Origin: Rhodovarius crocodyli
Lineage (GTDB): Bacteria; Pseudomonadota; Alphaproteobacteria; Acetobacterales; Acetobacteraceae
Direction of reading: 5' to 3'
DNA: 64,000 nt
Assembly (NCBI RefSeq): GCF_004005855.1
Contig: NZ_SACL01000005.1
Coordinates: forward strand, 186,001-250,000
The notes below the pieces were generated by a model. It was not told where the DNA came from, searched no databases, and was given only the letters and a program-made list of their open reading frames with translations. The stretch's first letter is position 1, and each line of letters begins with the position of its first letter. A program made the position numbers and the translations under genes. This document shows positions 42,808 through 53,233 of this stretch, piece by piece.

Positions 42808-43841
42808 GCGGCGATCTCCCGGCCTTCAAAGCCTCTGAGGGCGCTGCCCACGCAGCGCGCGATGGTGTCGATGTTGTAGCCGCCCTCCTGCACCAGCACG
42901 CTGGGCAGGTTCAGCGCGGCCAGGCGCGCCATGATGCGGCGGAACCCGTCATGGGTGATGGCGAGGCCCTCGGTCGGATCGTCCTCATGCCCGTCCACGC
43001 CGAGCGAGACGACCAGCGCCTCCGCGCCATAGGCGGCGATGCGGCGGCAGGCGGTCTCCAGCGCGGCCAGATAGGCCTCGTCGCCCGAACGCGCCGGCAG
43101 CGGCAGGTTCAGGTTGTAGCCGAGGCCCCTGCCCTCTCCGCGTTCCTGGGCATAGCCGCAGAAGAAGGGGTGATAGTCGATCGGGTCGCGGTGCAGGGAG
43201 ACGAACAACACGTCCTCCCGGCCATAGAAGATGCCCTGGGTGCCGTTGCCGTGATGGACGTCGATATCGACCAGCGCCACGCGGCCGAAGCGCTGCCGCA
43301 GGTGCTGGGCGGCGATGGCCGCGTTGTTCAGGAAGCAGTTGCCGCCCGCCATGTCGGCGAAGGCGTGGTGGCCGGAGGGGCGGCACAGCGCATAGGCCGC
43401 GCGCTCTCCTTCCAGCACGCGCGCCGCTGCCTCGACGGCCAGGTTGGCGGAGGCGAGCGCGGCCTCATGGCTGTGCTCACCGATCGGCATCCAGAGGTCA
43501 TGCGCGTGGTAGCCGGCGCGGGCGATCACATGGGTCGGGTAGCCGTAATCCATGCCGCGCACCGGAAAGACATAGGGCATGACCTCCTCCGCCGCGCCGT
43601 CGATCCGGCGCCACTCCGCCCAGGCGGTTTCGAGGAAATTCAGGAATTCCGGCGTGTGGATCGCGGCGATGGGCGCCATGCCGTGGGGGCGCGCCTGATG
43701 GATGGCGTGCCCGTCGCGCGTCAGTTCGGCCAGGATGTTGTCCGCACGGGCCGGAACGTCGCGGGTGGGCACGAAGCGGCCATGGCGCATGAACTGGTGC
43801 GAATGGTGCTTCGCCTGGACCGGGGAGTGGAAGACCAGCAT
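42804..43841 (-). CDS. Histone-deacetylase-family deacylase (acetylpolyamine amidohydrolase-like)
   Basis: Zinc-dependent deacylase of 345 residues. Catalytic His pair 158-159 (RPSGHHA), zinc ligands Asp194 and His196 in DIDVHHGNGT, and Asp283 in GVDGHEDDP are all present, as is GGNCFLNN. The C-terminal VLVQEGGYN completes the active site. In bacteria this family deacetylates polyamines or other acyl-amines. The open frame extends upstream into tetR, but ATG 43841 (MLVFHSPVQAKHHSHQF) matches family N-termini. It is co-translated with the class IV aminotransferase and preceded by a small inverted repeat. Confidence 0.88.
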   Translation of the reverse strand: MLVFHSPVQAKHHSHQFMRHGRFVPTRDVPARADNILAELTRDGHAIHQARPHGMAPIAAIHTPEFLNFLETAWAEWRRIDGAAEEVMPYVFPVRGMDYGYPTHVIARAGYHAHDLWMPIGEHSHEAALASANLAVEAAARVLEGERAAYALCRPSGHHAFADMAGGNCFLNNAAIAAQHLRQRFGRVALVDIDVHHGNGTQGIFYGREDVLFVSLHRDPIDYHPFFCGYAQERGEGRGLGYNLNLPLPARSGDEAYLAALETACRRIAAYGAEALVVSLGVDGHEDDPTEGLAITHDGFRRIMARLAALNLPSVLVQEGGYNIDTIARCVGSALRGFEGREIAA

Positions 43842-43860
43842 GGCGGCCGGGGCTCCATAT

Positions 43861-43874
43861 TCGAATTTCTTCGA
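43861..43874. promoter_or_regulatory. Inverted repeat, possible TetR operator
   Basis: TCGAA-TTTC-TTCGA sits 20 bases upstream of the HDAC-like gene (minus strand). The nine bases TCGAATTTC recur at 44567-44575 at the very start of the tetR gene, next to the divergent promoter region. Confidence 0.3.
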
Positions 43875-43905
43875 GTTTTGCCGAAGCCCGCGCGACCGGC
43901 AAGCA

Positions 43906-44580
43906 CTATTCCGGCAGCGGCTTCGCGCGTTTCTCCGCGAACTCCCCGACATAGAGGCGCAGATAGGCCACGCGGGCACGCAGCGATTCCTCGGCCATGG
44001 CGGGCTCGACACGGCCGGCGCGCGCGAAGGAGAGCGCCCAGACCGCATCCGCGATGGTGACGGAAATGGCCATGGCTTCCTCCAGCGCCGGGCTTTCGGC
44101 GATGACGAAATGCCGCACCAGCTTGCGGCAGTAGATGGCGCCGATGCGGCGGTTCGCCTCCAGATCCGCGGCCCTGATGTCCCAGCCGCTCTCGGGCCCC
44201 AGGAACAGCCGCATGGCCACCGGGTTGTCGTGATAGAAGCGCAGGGATTTCTCGGCATGGATGGCGCAGATGTCGGGCCATTGCCGCAGACGGTCGTGGC
44301 GCAGCGGGGCCTGGGCCAGCGCCTCGAACCCCGCGACATAGCGCCGGGCCAGGCCCATCAGCAGGGCCTGGGGCGTGGCGAAATAGTGATAGAGCGAGGC
44401 CGTGGGCAGGGCGGCGGCCTCCGCCACCTGCTGCAGGCTGATGGCCGTGCTGTCCTGCGCGCGGATCAGCGCGTCGGCGGCATCCAGTATCTGTTCCATC
44501 CGCGCGCGGCCGCGCGCCTGGCGATGCGGCTGTGGCACGGGCGCCTCCGGGTTGATCGGAATTTTATCGAATTTCGCCAT
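43906..44580 (-). CDS. TetR-family transcriptional regulator
   Basis: A 224-residue repressor. The N-terminal helix-turn-helix is clear (RMEQILDAADALIRAQDSTA, then SLQQVAEAAALPTASLYHYF, about residues 28-68). The larger helical C-terminal ligand domain follows (VRHFVIAESPALEEAMAIS). ATG 44580 begins MAKFDKIPINPEAP; the frame is open upstream but overlaps the divergent oxidoreductase. It lies 64 bases before the HDAC-like gene on the same strand and 67 bases from the divergent monooxygenase, so it probably controls both. Confidence 0.87.
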   Translation of the reverse strand: MAKFDKIPINPEAPVPQPHRQARGRARMEQILDAADALIRAQDSTAISLQQVAEAAALPTASLYHYFATPQALLMGLARRYVAGFEALAQAPLRHDRLRQWPDICAIHAEKSLRFYHDNPVAMRLFLGPESGWDIRAADLEANRRIGAIYCRKLVRHFVIAESPALEEAMAISVTIADAVWALSFARAGRVEPAMAEESLRARVAYLRLYVGEFAEKRAKPLPE

Positions 44581-44647
44581 GCCCCTCAATTGCCCCGGCG
44601 CAGGGTGCCCGGCATCATCCCGGCGGAAAACGATCCGGGAGAAGCCC

Positions 44648-46405
44648 ATGCCGCAGCACGCCGAGGAACAGGCCAGCCGATGGCTCGCCACGCTGTCCGC
44701 GCGGCTGGCGGCGCATGACGCCGAGGGCGCGGCCGCCCTGTTCCGCCCGGACGGCTTCTGGCGCGACATGCTGGCCTTCACCTGGACCATCGAGACCGCC
44801 GAAGGCGCCCCCGCCATCGCCGCCATGCTGCGCGACCGGCTGGCGGCGACGGGCGCGGTGACGCTGACGCTCGAACCCGGCAGCGCCCGCACCGATGCCG
44901 GCGTGACCGAGGCCTGGTTCCGCTTCGAGACGGCGCTGACGCGCGGCCGCGGCCATCTGCGCCTGACCGACGGGTTGGGCTGGACGATCCTGACCGCGGC
45001 GCAGGAACTGAAGGGCCATGAGGAGGCCACCGGCCGCCACCGCCCGCGCGGGGTGGAGCACGGCGCCCACCCCGGCCGGCAGAGCTGGCTGGACCTGAAG
45101 CAGGCGCGCGAGGCCGCGCTCGGCGACACCGAGCAACCCTATTGCCTCATCATCGGCGGCAGCCAGGGTGGGCTGGCGCTGGCCGCCCGGCTGAACCGGC
45201 TGGGCGTGTCCAACCTCGTCATCGACAGGCTGCCCCGCCCCGGGGACACTTGGCGCAGCCGCTATCGCTCGCTGTGCCTGCATGACCCGATCTGGGCCTG
45301 CCACATGCCCTACCTGCCCTTCCCGGAGAACTTCCCGGTCTTCCTGCCGAAGGACCAGATGGGCGACTGGCTGGAATCCTACGCCTCGATCATGGAAATC
45401 GGCTTCTGGGGCAGCACCGAGGCCCGCAGCGCCCGCCATGACGGCGAGGGCTGGACGGTGGAGGTGCTGCGCGAGGGCAAGCCCGTCACGCTGCGCCCCA
45501 CCCAGCTGGTGCTGGCCACCGGCATGGCCGGCGCGCCCTCCATGCCCGAGTTGCCGGGCTCGGCCGGGTTCCGGGGCCGGCAGATGCATTCCAGCGCCTA
45601 TCGCAGCGGCGCGGAATTCGCCGGGCAACGCTGCGTGGTGCTGGGCTCCAACAACTCCGCCCACGACATCGCGGCGGACCTGTGGGAGCACGGGGCGCAG
45701 GTGACGATGCTGCAGCGTTCCTCCACCACCGTGGTGAAGATCGAATCGCTGATGCAGTTCGGCGTGGGCAAGCTGTTCTCCCAGGCGGCGGTGGACAGCG
45801 GCATCACCACCGAACAGGCCGACTTCATGATGGCCTCGAGGCCCTTCCGCCTCTCGGCCGCGATCCAGAAGGGCATCTACGACCAGATCCGCGCGCATGA
45901 CGCGGATTTCTACGCGGGGCTCGAAAAGGCCGGCTTCCTGCTGGATTTCGGCGAGGACGAGACCGGCCATTCCATGAAGTATTTCCGCCGCGGCTCCGGC
46001 TACTACATCGATGTCGGCGCCTGCGGGCTGGTGGCCAGCGGCGACATCGGCCTGCGCAGCGGGGTTTCGGTGAAGCGCCTGCTGCCGGACGGCGTCGAAC
46101 TCTCGACCGGGGAGGTGCTGGAGGCCGACCTGCTGGTCCATGCCACCGGCTTCGACCCGATGGAAACCTGGATCGCGAAGCTGATCTCGCCCGAGGTGGC
46201 GGAGAAGGTCGGCCATGTCTGGGGGCTCGGCTCCGGCACCGCCAAGGATCCAGGACCCTGGGCCGGAGAGCTGCGCAACATGTGGAAGCCCACCGCGCAG
46301 CAGGGCCTGTGGCTGATGGGCGGCAATCTGGCCCAGGCGCGTTTCTACTCCCGCATCCTGGCCATGCAGATCAAGGCGCGGCAGGAAGGTTTGGTGGCGG
46401 GCTGA
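44648..46405 (+). CDS. Flavin monooxygenase with N-terminal NTF2/SnoaL-like domain
   Basis: A 585-residue fusion. The first ~125 residues look like a SnoaL/NTF2 fold (WLATLSARLAAHDAEGAAALF, then FWRDMLAFTWTIETAEG). The rest is an FMO/Baeyer-Villiger-like oxidoreductase: the FAD motif IIGGSQGGLALAARL (168-182, with GGSQGG instead of GxGxxG), a tryptophan/arginine stretch DTWRSRYRSLCLHDP, the NADPH motif VLGSNNSAHDIAADL, and ATGFDPMETW near the end. It probably oxygenates a small organic. ATG 44648 is chosen, with GGGAGAAG upstream. Divergent from tetR. Confidence 0.85.
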   Translation: MPQHAEEQASRWLATLSARLAAHDAEGAAALFRPDGFWRDMLAFTWTIETAEGAPAIAAMLRDRLAATGAVTLTLEPGSARTDAGVTEAWFRFETALTRGRGHLRLTDGLGWTILTAAQELKGHEEATGRHRPRGVEHGAHPGRQSWLDLKQAREAALGDTEQPYCLIIGGSQGGLALAARLNRLGVSNLVIDRLPRPGDTWRSRYRSLCLHDPIWACHMPYLPFPENFPVFLPKDQMGDWLESYASIMEIGFWGSTEARSARHDGEGWTVEVLREGKPVTLRPTQLVLATGMAGAPSMPELPGSAGFRGRQMHSSAYRSGAEFAGQRCVVLGSNNSAHDIAADLWEHGAQVTMLQRSSTTVVKIESLMQFGVGKLFSQAAVDSGITTEQADFMMASRPFRLSAAIQKGIYDQIRAHDADFYAGLEKAGFLLDFGEDETGHSMKYFRRGSGYYIDVGACGLVASGDIGLRSGVSVKRLLPDGVELSTGEVLEADLLVHATGFDPMETWIAKLISPEVAEKVGHVWGLGSGTAKDPGPWAGELRNMWKPTAQQGLWLMGGNLAQARFYSRILAMQIKARQEGLVAG

Positions 46406-46460
46406 AACCCGCCCCCGGGCAGGGCGTTCCGGCTGCGAACCCCGCCCGGATGCCCCCGCC

Positions 46461-47507
46461 ATGCGCCTCTTTGCCTGCCAGAACTGCGGCCAGGTCCTGC
46501 ATTTCGAGAACACGCGCTGCGTGCGCTGCGACGCGGTGCTCGGCTACCTGCCCGAACAGAACACACTGACGGCGCTGGACGGCGACAAGCCGCTGGCCGC
46601 CCCCGACCGGCAGGTGCGCTTCTGCGACAACGCCGCCCATGACAGCTGCAACTGGCTGGTACCGGCCGACAGTCCGGAACGCTTCTGCATCGCCTGCCGC
46701 CACAACCGCACCATCCCGGACCTGTCCAACCCCGCCAACCTGCCGCTGTGGCGCAAGATCGAGGTGGCGAAGCACCGCGCCTTCTACAGCTTCGTGCGCC
46801 TCAACCTGCCGATGCAGAGCCGCGCCGAGGCGCCCACGAACGGGCTCGCCTTCGATATCCTGGCCGATGATGCGGAACAGAAGATCATGACCAGCCACGC
46901 CGACGGGCTGATCACCATCGCGCTGGCCGAGGCCGACGATGCCGAGCGCGCCCGCCGCCGCACCGCGATGGGCGAGCCCTATCGCACGCTGCTGGGCCAT
47001 TTCCGCCATGAATCGGGCCATTACTTCTGGGACCGGCTGGTGCGGGACGGCGGGAAGCTGGAGGAATGCCGCGCCGTCTTCGGCGACGACACCATCGACT
47101 ACGCCGAGGCCCTGAAGCGCAATTACGAGCAGGGCCCGCCCGCCGACTGGCAGGACCACTACGTCAGCACCTATGCCGCCTGCCACCCCTGGGAGGATTT
47201 CGCCGAGACCTGGGCGCATTACCTGCACATGGTGGACACGCTGGAGATGGCGTCATCCCTGCGCCTGGGCATCGACCCGCGGGCCGACAAGCAGGGCGAC
47301 CTGACCACCCAGGTGGGTTTCGACGCCTATGCCGGCACCAGCATCACGGAGCTGATGGACGCATGGGTGCCGCTGACCGTCGCGGTCAACAGCCTGAACC
47401 GCAGCATGGGCGTGCCGGACCTGTACCCCTTCGTGCTGTCGCCCGTGGTGGTGGGCAAGCTGGGGTTCATTCAATCACTGGTGCATGAGCAAAGGGCGAG
47501 CCTATAG
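46461..47507 (+). CDS. Zinc-ribbon putative metallopeptidase (Peptidase_Mx family)
   Basis: A 348-residue cytoplasmic protein. The N-terminal zinc ribbon has CQNC (6-9) and CVRC (20-23), and a second cluster CDNAAHDSC...CIAC lies at 55-79. The peptidase core has HESGH (183-187, fitting HExxH) in GHFRHESGHYFWDRLV and a downstream EDFAETWAHYLHMVDT that supplies the third ligand. This is the DUF/PF15887 putative zinc-binding metallo-peptidase; substrates are unknown. The stop lies inside the longest frame of the following NlpC/P60 gene. Confidence 0.85.
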   Translation: MRLFACQNCGQVLHFENTRCVRCDAVLGYLPEQNTLTALDGDKPLAAPDRQVRFCDNAAHDSCNWLVPADSPERFCIACRHNRTIPDLSNPANLPLWRKIEVAKHRAFYSFVRLNLPMQSRAEAPTNGLAFDILADDAEQKIMTSHADGLITIALAEADDAERARRRTAMGEPYRTLLGHFRHESGHYFWDRLVRDGGKLEECRAVFGDDTIDYAEALKRNYEQGPPADWQDHYVSTYAACHPWEDFAETWAHYLHMVDTLEMASSLRLGIDPRADKQGDLTTQVGFDAYAGTSITELMDAWVPLTVAVNSLNRSMGVPDLYPFVLSPVVVGKLGFIQSLVHEQRASL

Positions 47508-47538
47508 TAACGGCAGCGATGGATGGGAGACGTTGGCA

Positions 47539-48018
47539 ATGTCGGGTTCTTCGGAAAGCCAGAATTCCGATGCGCAACAGATCGTCATCAATGCCGCCAA
47601 GAAAGCACATGAAGATGCAGCAAAGGCACCCTACACCTATGGTGGCAACGACACCTCCGGTTTTGACTGCTCCGGATACGTCATTTATGTGTTCAACAAG
47701 GCCTTCGGCGACAATACCCTTCAGCGTGTGACAGCAGATGCGCTGCGGGTCGGCGGAAAGTTCACAACGGAAAAAACCCCGCTGCCAGGCGACCTTGTTT
47801 TCTTCTCCAAAAACAAATCAACCGCCTCTCATGTCGGGATCGTTTTGAATTCCGATTACTGGATCGGCTCTCAGAGCTCGACCGGCGTGGCAGAGGTCAA
47901 GTTCAGCAACAGCTACTGGAAGCCCCTCATCCTGTCCTACGGCCGCTACATCGGCATGCAAAAGAGCGACAGCCTTATCCCTCTTCAGGCCGGGAGCTTT
48001 CCCTCTAAGATCAAGTGA
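47539..48018 (+). CDS. NlpC/P60-type cysteine peptidase, low GC
   Basis: A 159-residue NlpC/P60 protein. The core reads APYTYGGNDTSGFDCSGYVIYVF (catalytic Cys44 in FDCSG) and LPGDLVFFSKN, then SHVGIVLNSDYWIG (His98). The usual third catalytic His at the +12 position is Gly110 here (IGSQSS in place of IHAss), so activity is doubtful or the triad is rearranged. GC content is visibly lower than neighbours, with AT-ending codons, suggesting recent transfer. No signal peptide. ATG 47539 has GGGAGA 8 bases upstream; ATG 47485 would overlap the metallopeptidase. Confidence 0.8.
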   Translation: MSGSSESQNSDAQQIVINAAKKAHEDAAKAPYTYGGNDTSGFDCSGYVIYVFNKAFGDNTLQRVTADALRVGGKFTTEKTPLPGDLVFFSKNKSTASHVGIVLNSDYWIGSQSSTGVAEVKFSNSYWKPLILSYGRYIGMQKSDSLIPLQAGSFPSKIK

Positions 48019-48930
48019 TGGCCACGATCCCCGACCCGAAGACCTTCTACCCGCGCGATTTCAAGGGCTACGGCGCCAACCCGCCCGACCCGCAATGGCC
48101 CAACGGGGCGAAGGTCGCGCTCTCCTTCGTGCTGAATTACGAGGAGGGCGGGGAGAACACGGTGCTGAACGGCGATGCCGGCAGCGAGATCTATCTGAAC
48201 GAGGTGCCCGGCGGCACGCCCGTGCTGGGTGAACGTAACCGCAGCATGGAAAGCCAGTTCGACTACGGCGCCCGCGCCGGCGCCTGGCGCGTGATGCGCC
48301 TGTTCCAGCAGCGCGGCATGACGTTCACCGTCTATGGCGTGGGCCGCGCGCTGGAGCTGAACCCCGAGATCGCCCGCGCCTTCGTCGACCAGGGCCATGA
48401 GGTGGCCAGCCATGCCTGGCGCTGGATCGACTATCACAACGTGCCCGAGGATGTGGAACGCGCGGAAATCGCCCGCTGCTACGACACCATCAAGGCACTG
48501 ACCGGAAAGGCGCCCACCGGCTGGTACACCGGCCGCTTCAGCCCCAACACGCGCCGCCTGGTCGCGGAACATGGCGGCTTCCTCTACGACTGCGACGCCT
48601 ATGACGACGACCTGCCCTATTACGTCGATGTCGCGGGCAAGCCCCGGCTGATCATCCCCTACACGCTGGACGCCAACGACATGAAGTTCGGCGTGCCGCC
48701 GGGCTTCACCGCCCCCGGCGGGTTCGAGCAGTACCTGACCGACGCGCTCACCATCCTGCGGCAGGAAGGCGGGCGGATGCTGTCCATCGGCCTGCATGCG
48801 CGCATCGTCGGCAGGCCGGGCCGCGCCATGGCCCTCGCGCGGTTTCTTGATCACGTGGCGTCCTGCCCCGATGTATGGGTCGCCACGCGCGAGGAGATCG
48901 CGCGCCACTGGATGAAGGTGCACCCGCCCC

Positions 48931-48953
<23 letters not shown>
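48018..48953 (+). CDS. puuE: Polysaccharide deacetylase family protein, PuuE allantoinase-like
   Basis: A 311-residue NodB-fold hydrolase. Family pieces are YPRDFKGYGANPPDPQWPNG, VALSFVLNYEEGGENTVLNGD, YGARAGAWRVMRLFQQR, and HEVASHAWRWIDYHNV, matching the metal-independent allantoinase PuuE described in pseudomonads. The start ATG overlaps the NlpC/P60 stop (TGATG); a GTG at 48015 is an alternative. No other ureide genes are close, so the substrate call is tentative. Its 3' end overlaps fumC by 23 bases. Confidence 0.75.
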
Positions 48954-50318
<1,365 letters not shown>

Positions 50319-50319
<1 letters not shown>

Positions 50320-50543
50320 TGCGCCACCTGGAGAAGCGCAGCCTCTCCCTGAACGGTCACCGCACTTCGGTGGCGCTGGAACCGGCCTTCTGGGCCGCGT
50401 TGGAACAGGCCGCCGCGGCCGGGGGCCAGACCCTGGCCGGGCTGGTCGCGGCCCAGGATGCGGGGCGGGAAAACCCGGATCAGCCGCTGGCGAGCCATCT
50501 GCGGGTATTCGCCCTGGAATGGGCGGGGCGCATCGCGCGCTGA
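50319..50543 (+). CDS. Ribbon-helix-helix (RHH_4) protein
   Basis: A 74-residue protein matching the RHH_4 family: LEKRSLSLNGHRTSVALEPAFWAALEQ, LAGLVAAQDAGR, SHLRVFALEWAG. Such short proteins are found next to fumC in many alphaproteobacteria and may bind DNA or act as small regulators; the target is unknown. It starts one base before the end of fumC, so it is co-translated with it. Confidence 0.82.
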
Positions 50544-50602
50544 GCCCACGGCTCGCTTTCCCCGCCCACCCACGCCATGATGGGGCAACGGAGGAAGTAC
50601 CC

Positions 50603-51556
50603 ATGAATCGTCGTGCCCTGCTGGGCGGGTTGCTCGCAACACCCGCCGTCGCCACCGCCCAGGCGCAGTTCACCCGCCCCGTGCGGCTCGTCGTGCCGTT
50701 TCCGCCCGGCGGGTCCAATGACGTGATCGCGCGCCCGCTTGCCGAGAAGCTGCAATCCCGCCTGGGCCAGCCGGTGGTGGTCGAAAACCGCGCCGGCGCC
50801 GGCGGGTCCATCGGCGCGGGCCAGGTGGCAGGCTCGGCACCGGACGGCACGACGCTGATGATCACCTCCTCCTCCTTCGCGGCCTCCGCCGTCGTGCAGC
50901 GCACGCCCTATGACGCTGAGCGCAGCTTCGAGACGGTGGCGCTGCTGGCGCGCGCGCCCTTCATCGTGCTGACCAACCCGGATTTCCCGCCGCGCGACAT
51001 CGGCGCGCTGGTCGCCTATCTGAAGGCCAATCCCGGCCGCGTGGATTACGGCAGTTCCGGGCCCGGCGGCATCAACCACTTCGTGACGGAGCAGTTCGCG
51101 CTGGCCGCCGGCGTCAGGGTGAACCATGTGCCCTATCGCGGCATGCCCCCCGCCGTGACCGACCTGCTGGCCGGCCATATCCAGATGCTGATCACCACCA
51201 TCGCCTCCGCATCAGCGGCCGTGCGGGAGAACCGGGTACGCAGCCTGGCCTACACGGATGAGGGCGGGCTGCCCGGCGGCCCCGAGGTTCCGACCGTGAA
51301 GGCCGCCACCGGCATCGACTTCACCGCCAGCATCTGGTGGGGGCTGCTGGCCCCGCGCGGCCTGCCGCCCGCGGTGTCCGCCGCCCTGCAGGAGGCGATC
51401 CGCGACGCGCTGACCGAACCCGACGTCGCCCGCATCTATGCCGCCGAGGGGGCACGCCCCGCCTTCTCCGGTGCCGATGCGTATCAGCGCGAACTCGGCA
51501 CCGAGATCGCCCGCTTCCGCGACGTCGCATCCCGCGCCAACATCAGGGCAGAATGA
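50603..51556 (+). CDS. Tripartite tricarboxylate transporter (Bug) receptor 3
   Basis: A 317-residue periplasmic Bug receptor. A short signal peptide (MNRRALLGGLLATPAVATAQA) precedes RLVVPFPPGGSNDVIARPLAEKL, then VENRAGAGGSIGAGQVAGS, YGSSGPGGINHFVTEQFA and VPYRGMPPAVTDLL. GGAGG lies before ATG 50603; upstream in-frame sequence belongs to fumC and the RHH gene. Its stop overlaps the CoA-transferase start by 4 bases, linking uptake of a carboxylate to CoA activation. Confidence 0.9.
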   Translation: MNRRALLGGLLATPAVATAQAQFTRPVRLVVPFPPGGSNDVIARPLAEKLQSRLGQPVVVENRAGAGGSIGAGQVAGSAPDGTTLMITSSSFAASAVVQRTPYDAERSFETVALLARAPFIVLTNPDFPPRDIGALVAYLKANPGRVDYGSSGPGGINHFVTEQFALAAGVRVNHVPYRGMPPAVTDLLAGHIQMLITTIASASAAVRENRVRSLAYTDEGGLPGGPEVPTVKAATGIDFTASIWWGLLAPRGLPPAVSAALQEAIRDALTEPDVARIYAAEGARPAFSGADAYQRELGTEIARFRDVASRANIRAE

Positions 51557-52752
51557 AACAGCACCAATTCGACCCCACGGCCCGCGGCGCGCTGGATGGC
51601 GTGCGCGTGGTCGATCTCTCCCGCCTGGTCGCCGGCAACATGCTGACCAAGGTTCTGGCCGACCACGGCGCGGAGGTCATCAAGATCGAGCCGCCCGAGG
51701 GCGACACGCTGCGCGCCTGGCGCGTGGGCGGCATCGAGACCAGCTGGAAGACCATCTGCCGCAACAAGTTCTCCGTCACGCTGAACCTGCGCCATGCGGA
51801 GGCGATCGCGGCGCTGAAGGAACTGGTCGCGACCGCCAGCATGTTCGTCGAAAGCTTCCGCGCCGGCGTGCTGGAGGCGATGGGCCTGTCGCCCGAGACC
51901 CTGCTGGCCATCAACCCGAAGCTCGTGATCGTGCGGATCTCCGGCTGGGGCCAGACCGGCCCCTACGCCCATAAGCCGGGCTTCGGCACGCTGGTCGAGG
52001 GCTATTCGGGCTTCGCCGCCATCAACGGCTTCGCGGACCGGGAGCCGGTGCTGCCGCCCATGTTCATGGGCGATGCCTATGCCGGGCTGTATGGCGCGGG
52101 GTCGGCCATGATCGCGCTGCGCCATGCGGAGATGACGGGCCAGGGCCAGGTGATCGACCTGTCGCTGTTCGAGCCGATCTTCTCGGTGCTGGAACCGCAG
52201 ATGGCCAACTACCGCATCTCGGGCAAGCTGAAGCCGCGCACCGGCAGCCGCAGCACGAACACAGCACCCCGCAACGCCTATCGCACCAGCGACGACGGCT
52301 GGGTGTGCCTCTCGGCCTCCACCCAGGGCATGACGGAAAAGCTGCTGCGCTCGATCGGGCGGGAGGAGCTGATCACGGACCCGCGCTTCGTGAACAACCC
52401 CGCCCGGCTGAAGAACATCGACGCGCTGGACGCCATCGTGGCGGAGTTCGTGGCCAGCCGGACACTGGCCGAGAACCTGGAGCATTTCGACCGCACCGGG
52501 GTCACCATCGGCCCCATCATGGATGCGGGCCGGCTGGAGCAGGACCGCTACGTGACCGAGCGCGAGGCGCTGATCGAGGTGCCGGACGAGGAGATGCCGG
52601 GCGGCAGGCTGCCCATGGTCGGCCATGTGCCGCGCCTGTCCGCCACGCCCACCATCCTGGCGCGCCCCGCCCCCAGGCTGGGCGAACACAACGAGGCGAT
52701 ACTGGGCGCCGAGAATTGCGCCCGGCTGAAGGCCAGCGGCGCAATGCCGTGA
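51553..52752 (+). CDS. Class III CoA-transferase (CaiB/BaiF)
   Basis: A 399-residue formyl-CoA-transferase-family enzyme that moves CoA between carboxylic acids. Key parts are GVRVVDLSRLVAGNMLTKVLADHGAEVIKIE at the N-terminus, SGWGQTGPY, and the catalytic Asp174 in MFMGDAYAGLYGA. The domain-swapped C-terminal stretch is present. ATGA overlap with the Bug receptor indicates one operon. The acid substrate is unknown. Confidence 0.92.
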   Translation: MKQHQFDPTARGALDGVRVVDLSRLVAGNMLTKVLADHGAEVIKIEPPEGDTLRAWRVGGIETSWKTICRNKFSVTLNLRHAEAIAALKELVATASMFVESFRAGVLEAMGLSPETLLAINPKLVIVRISGWGQTGPYAHKPGFGTLVEGYSGFAAINGFADREPVLPPMFMGDAYAGLYGAGSAMIALRHAEMTGQGQVIDLSLFEPIFSVLEPQMANYRISGKLKPRTGSRSTNTAPRNAYRTSDDGWVCLSASTQGMTEKLLRSIGREELITDPRFVNNPARLKNIDALDAIVAEFVASRTLAENLEHFDRTGVTIGPIMDAGRLEQDRYVTEREALIEVPDEEMPGGRLPMVGHVPRLSATPTILARPAPRLGEHNEAILGAENCARLKASGAMP

Positions 52753-52854
52753 GGCCCGGCCGGGGCGCCCGCCAAGTCATGTGACAGTCACGGCCTTCCG
52801 GTTTGCGCGCGGAAGGCCCATACATGTCGTTCTATTCCCTTGCAGGACCGGCCC

Positions 52855-53214
52855 ATGCCCTTTCAGATCGAAGAACTGGACGAACTCAGCGCCGAGGAAC
52901 TGACGCGTGTGATCGCCCGCGCTTCGGAGCTGCGGACGCAGAAGCTGCACGAGGCCAAGGAAGCGCTGATCCGCGAGTTCCAGGAACGCGCCGCCCTGCT
53001 GGGCTTCACCGCCGAGGAAATGCCGCAGGACCTGTTCGGCGAGGCCACCCCCGGCCGCAAGAAGCGCAGCGACGCCGGCAAGCAGCAGGCGCCGAAATAC
53101 CGCTCGCCCGACGGCACGCCCTGGTCGGGCCGCGGGCAGCCGCCGCGCTGGCTGAAGGCACTGGAGGCCGAGGGCCGCCACCGCTCTGAATTCGCGGTGG
53201 GCCCGGAGGGCTGA
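52855..53214 (+). CDS. H-NS-like histone family protein
   Basis: A 119-residue nucleoid protein. The N-terminal helical oligomerisation part (EELTRVIARASELRTQKLHEA) and the C-terminal DNA-binding core (KYRSPDGTPWSGRGQPPRWL, with the WSGRG motif of H-NS/StpA-like proteins) are clear. It probably silences AT-rich foreign DNA. ATG 52855 is preferred to TTG 52840 because AGGA lies just before it and it gives the typical length. Confidence 0.85.
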   Translation: MPFQIEELDELSAEELTRVIARASELRTQKLHEAKEALIREFQERAALLGFTAEEMPQDLFGEATPGRKKRSDAGKQQAPKYRSPDGTPWSGRGQPPRWLKALEAEGRHRSEFAVGPEG

Positions 53215-53233
53215 GCGCCCCTCAGGGCGCCCC

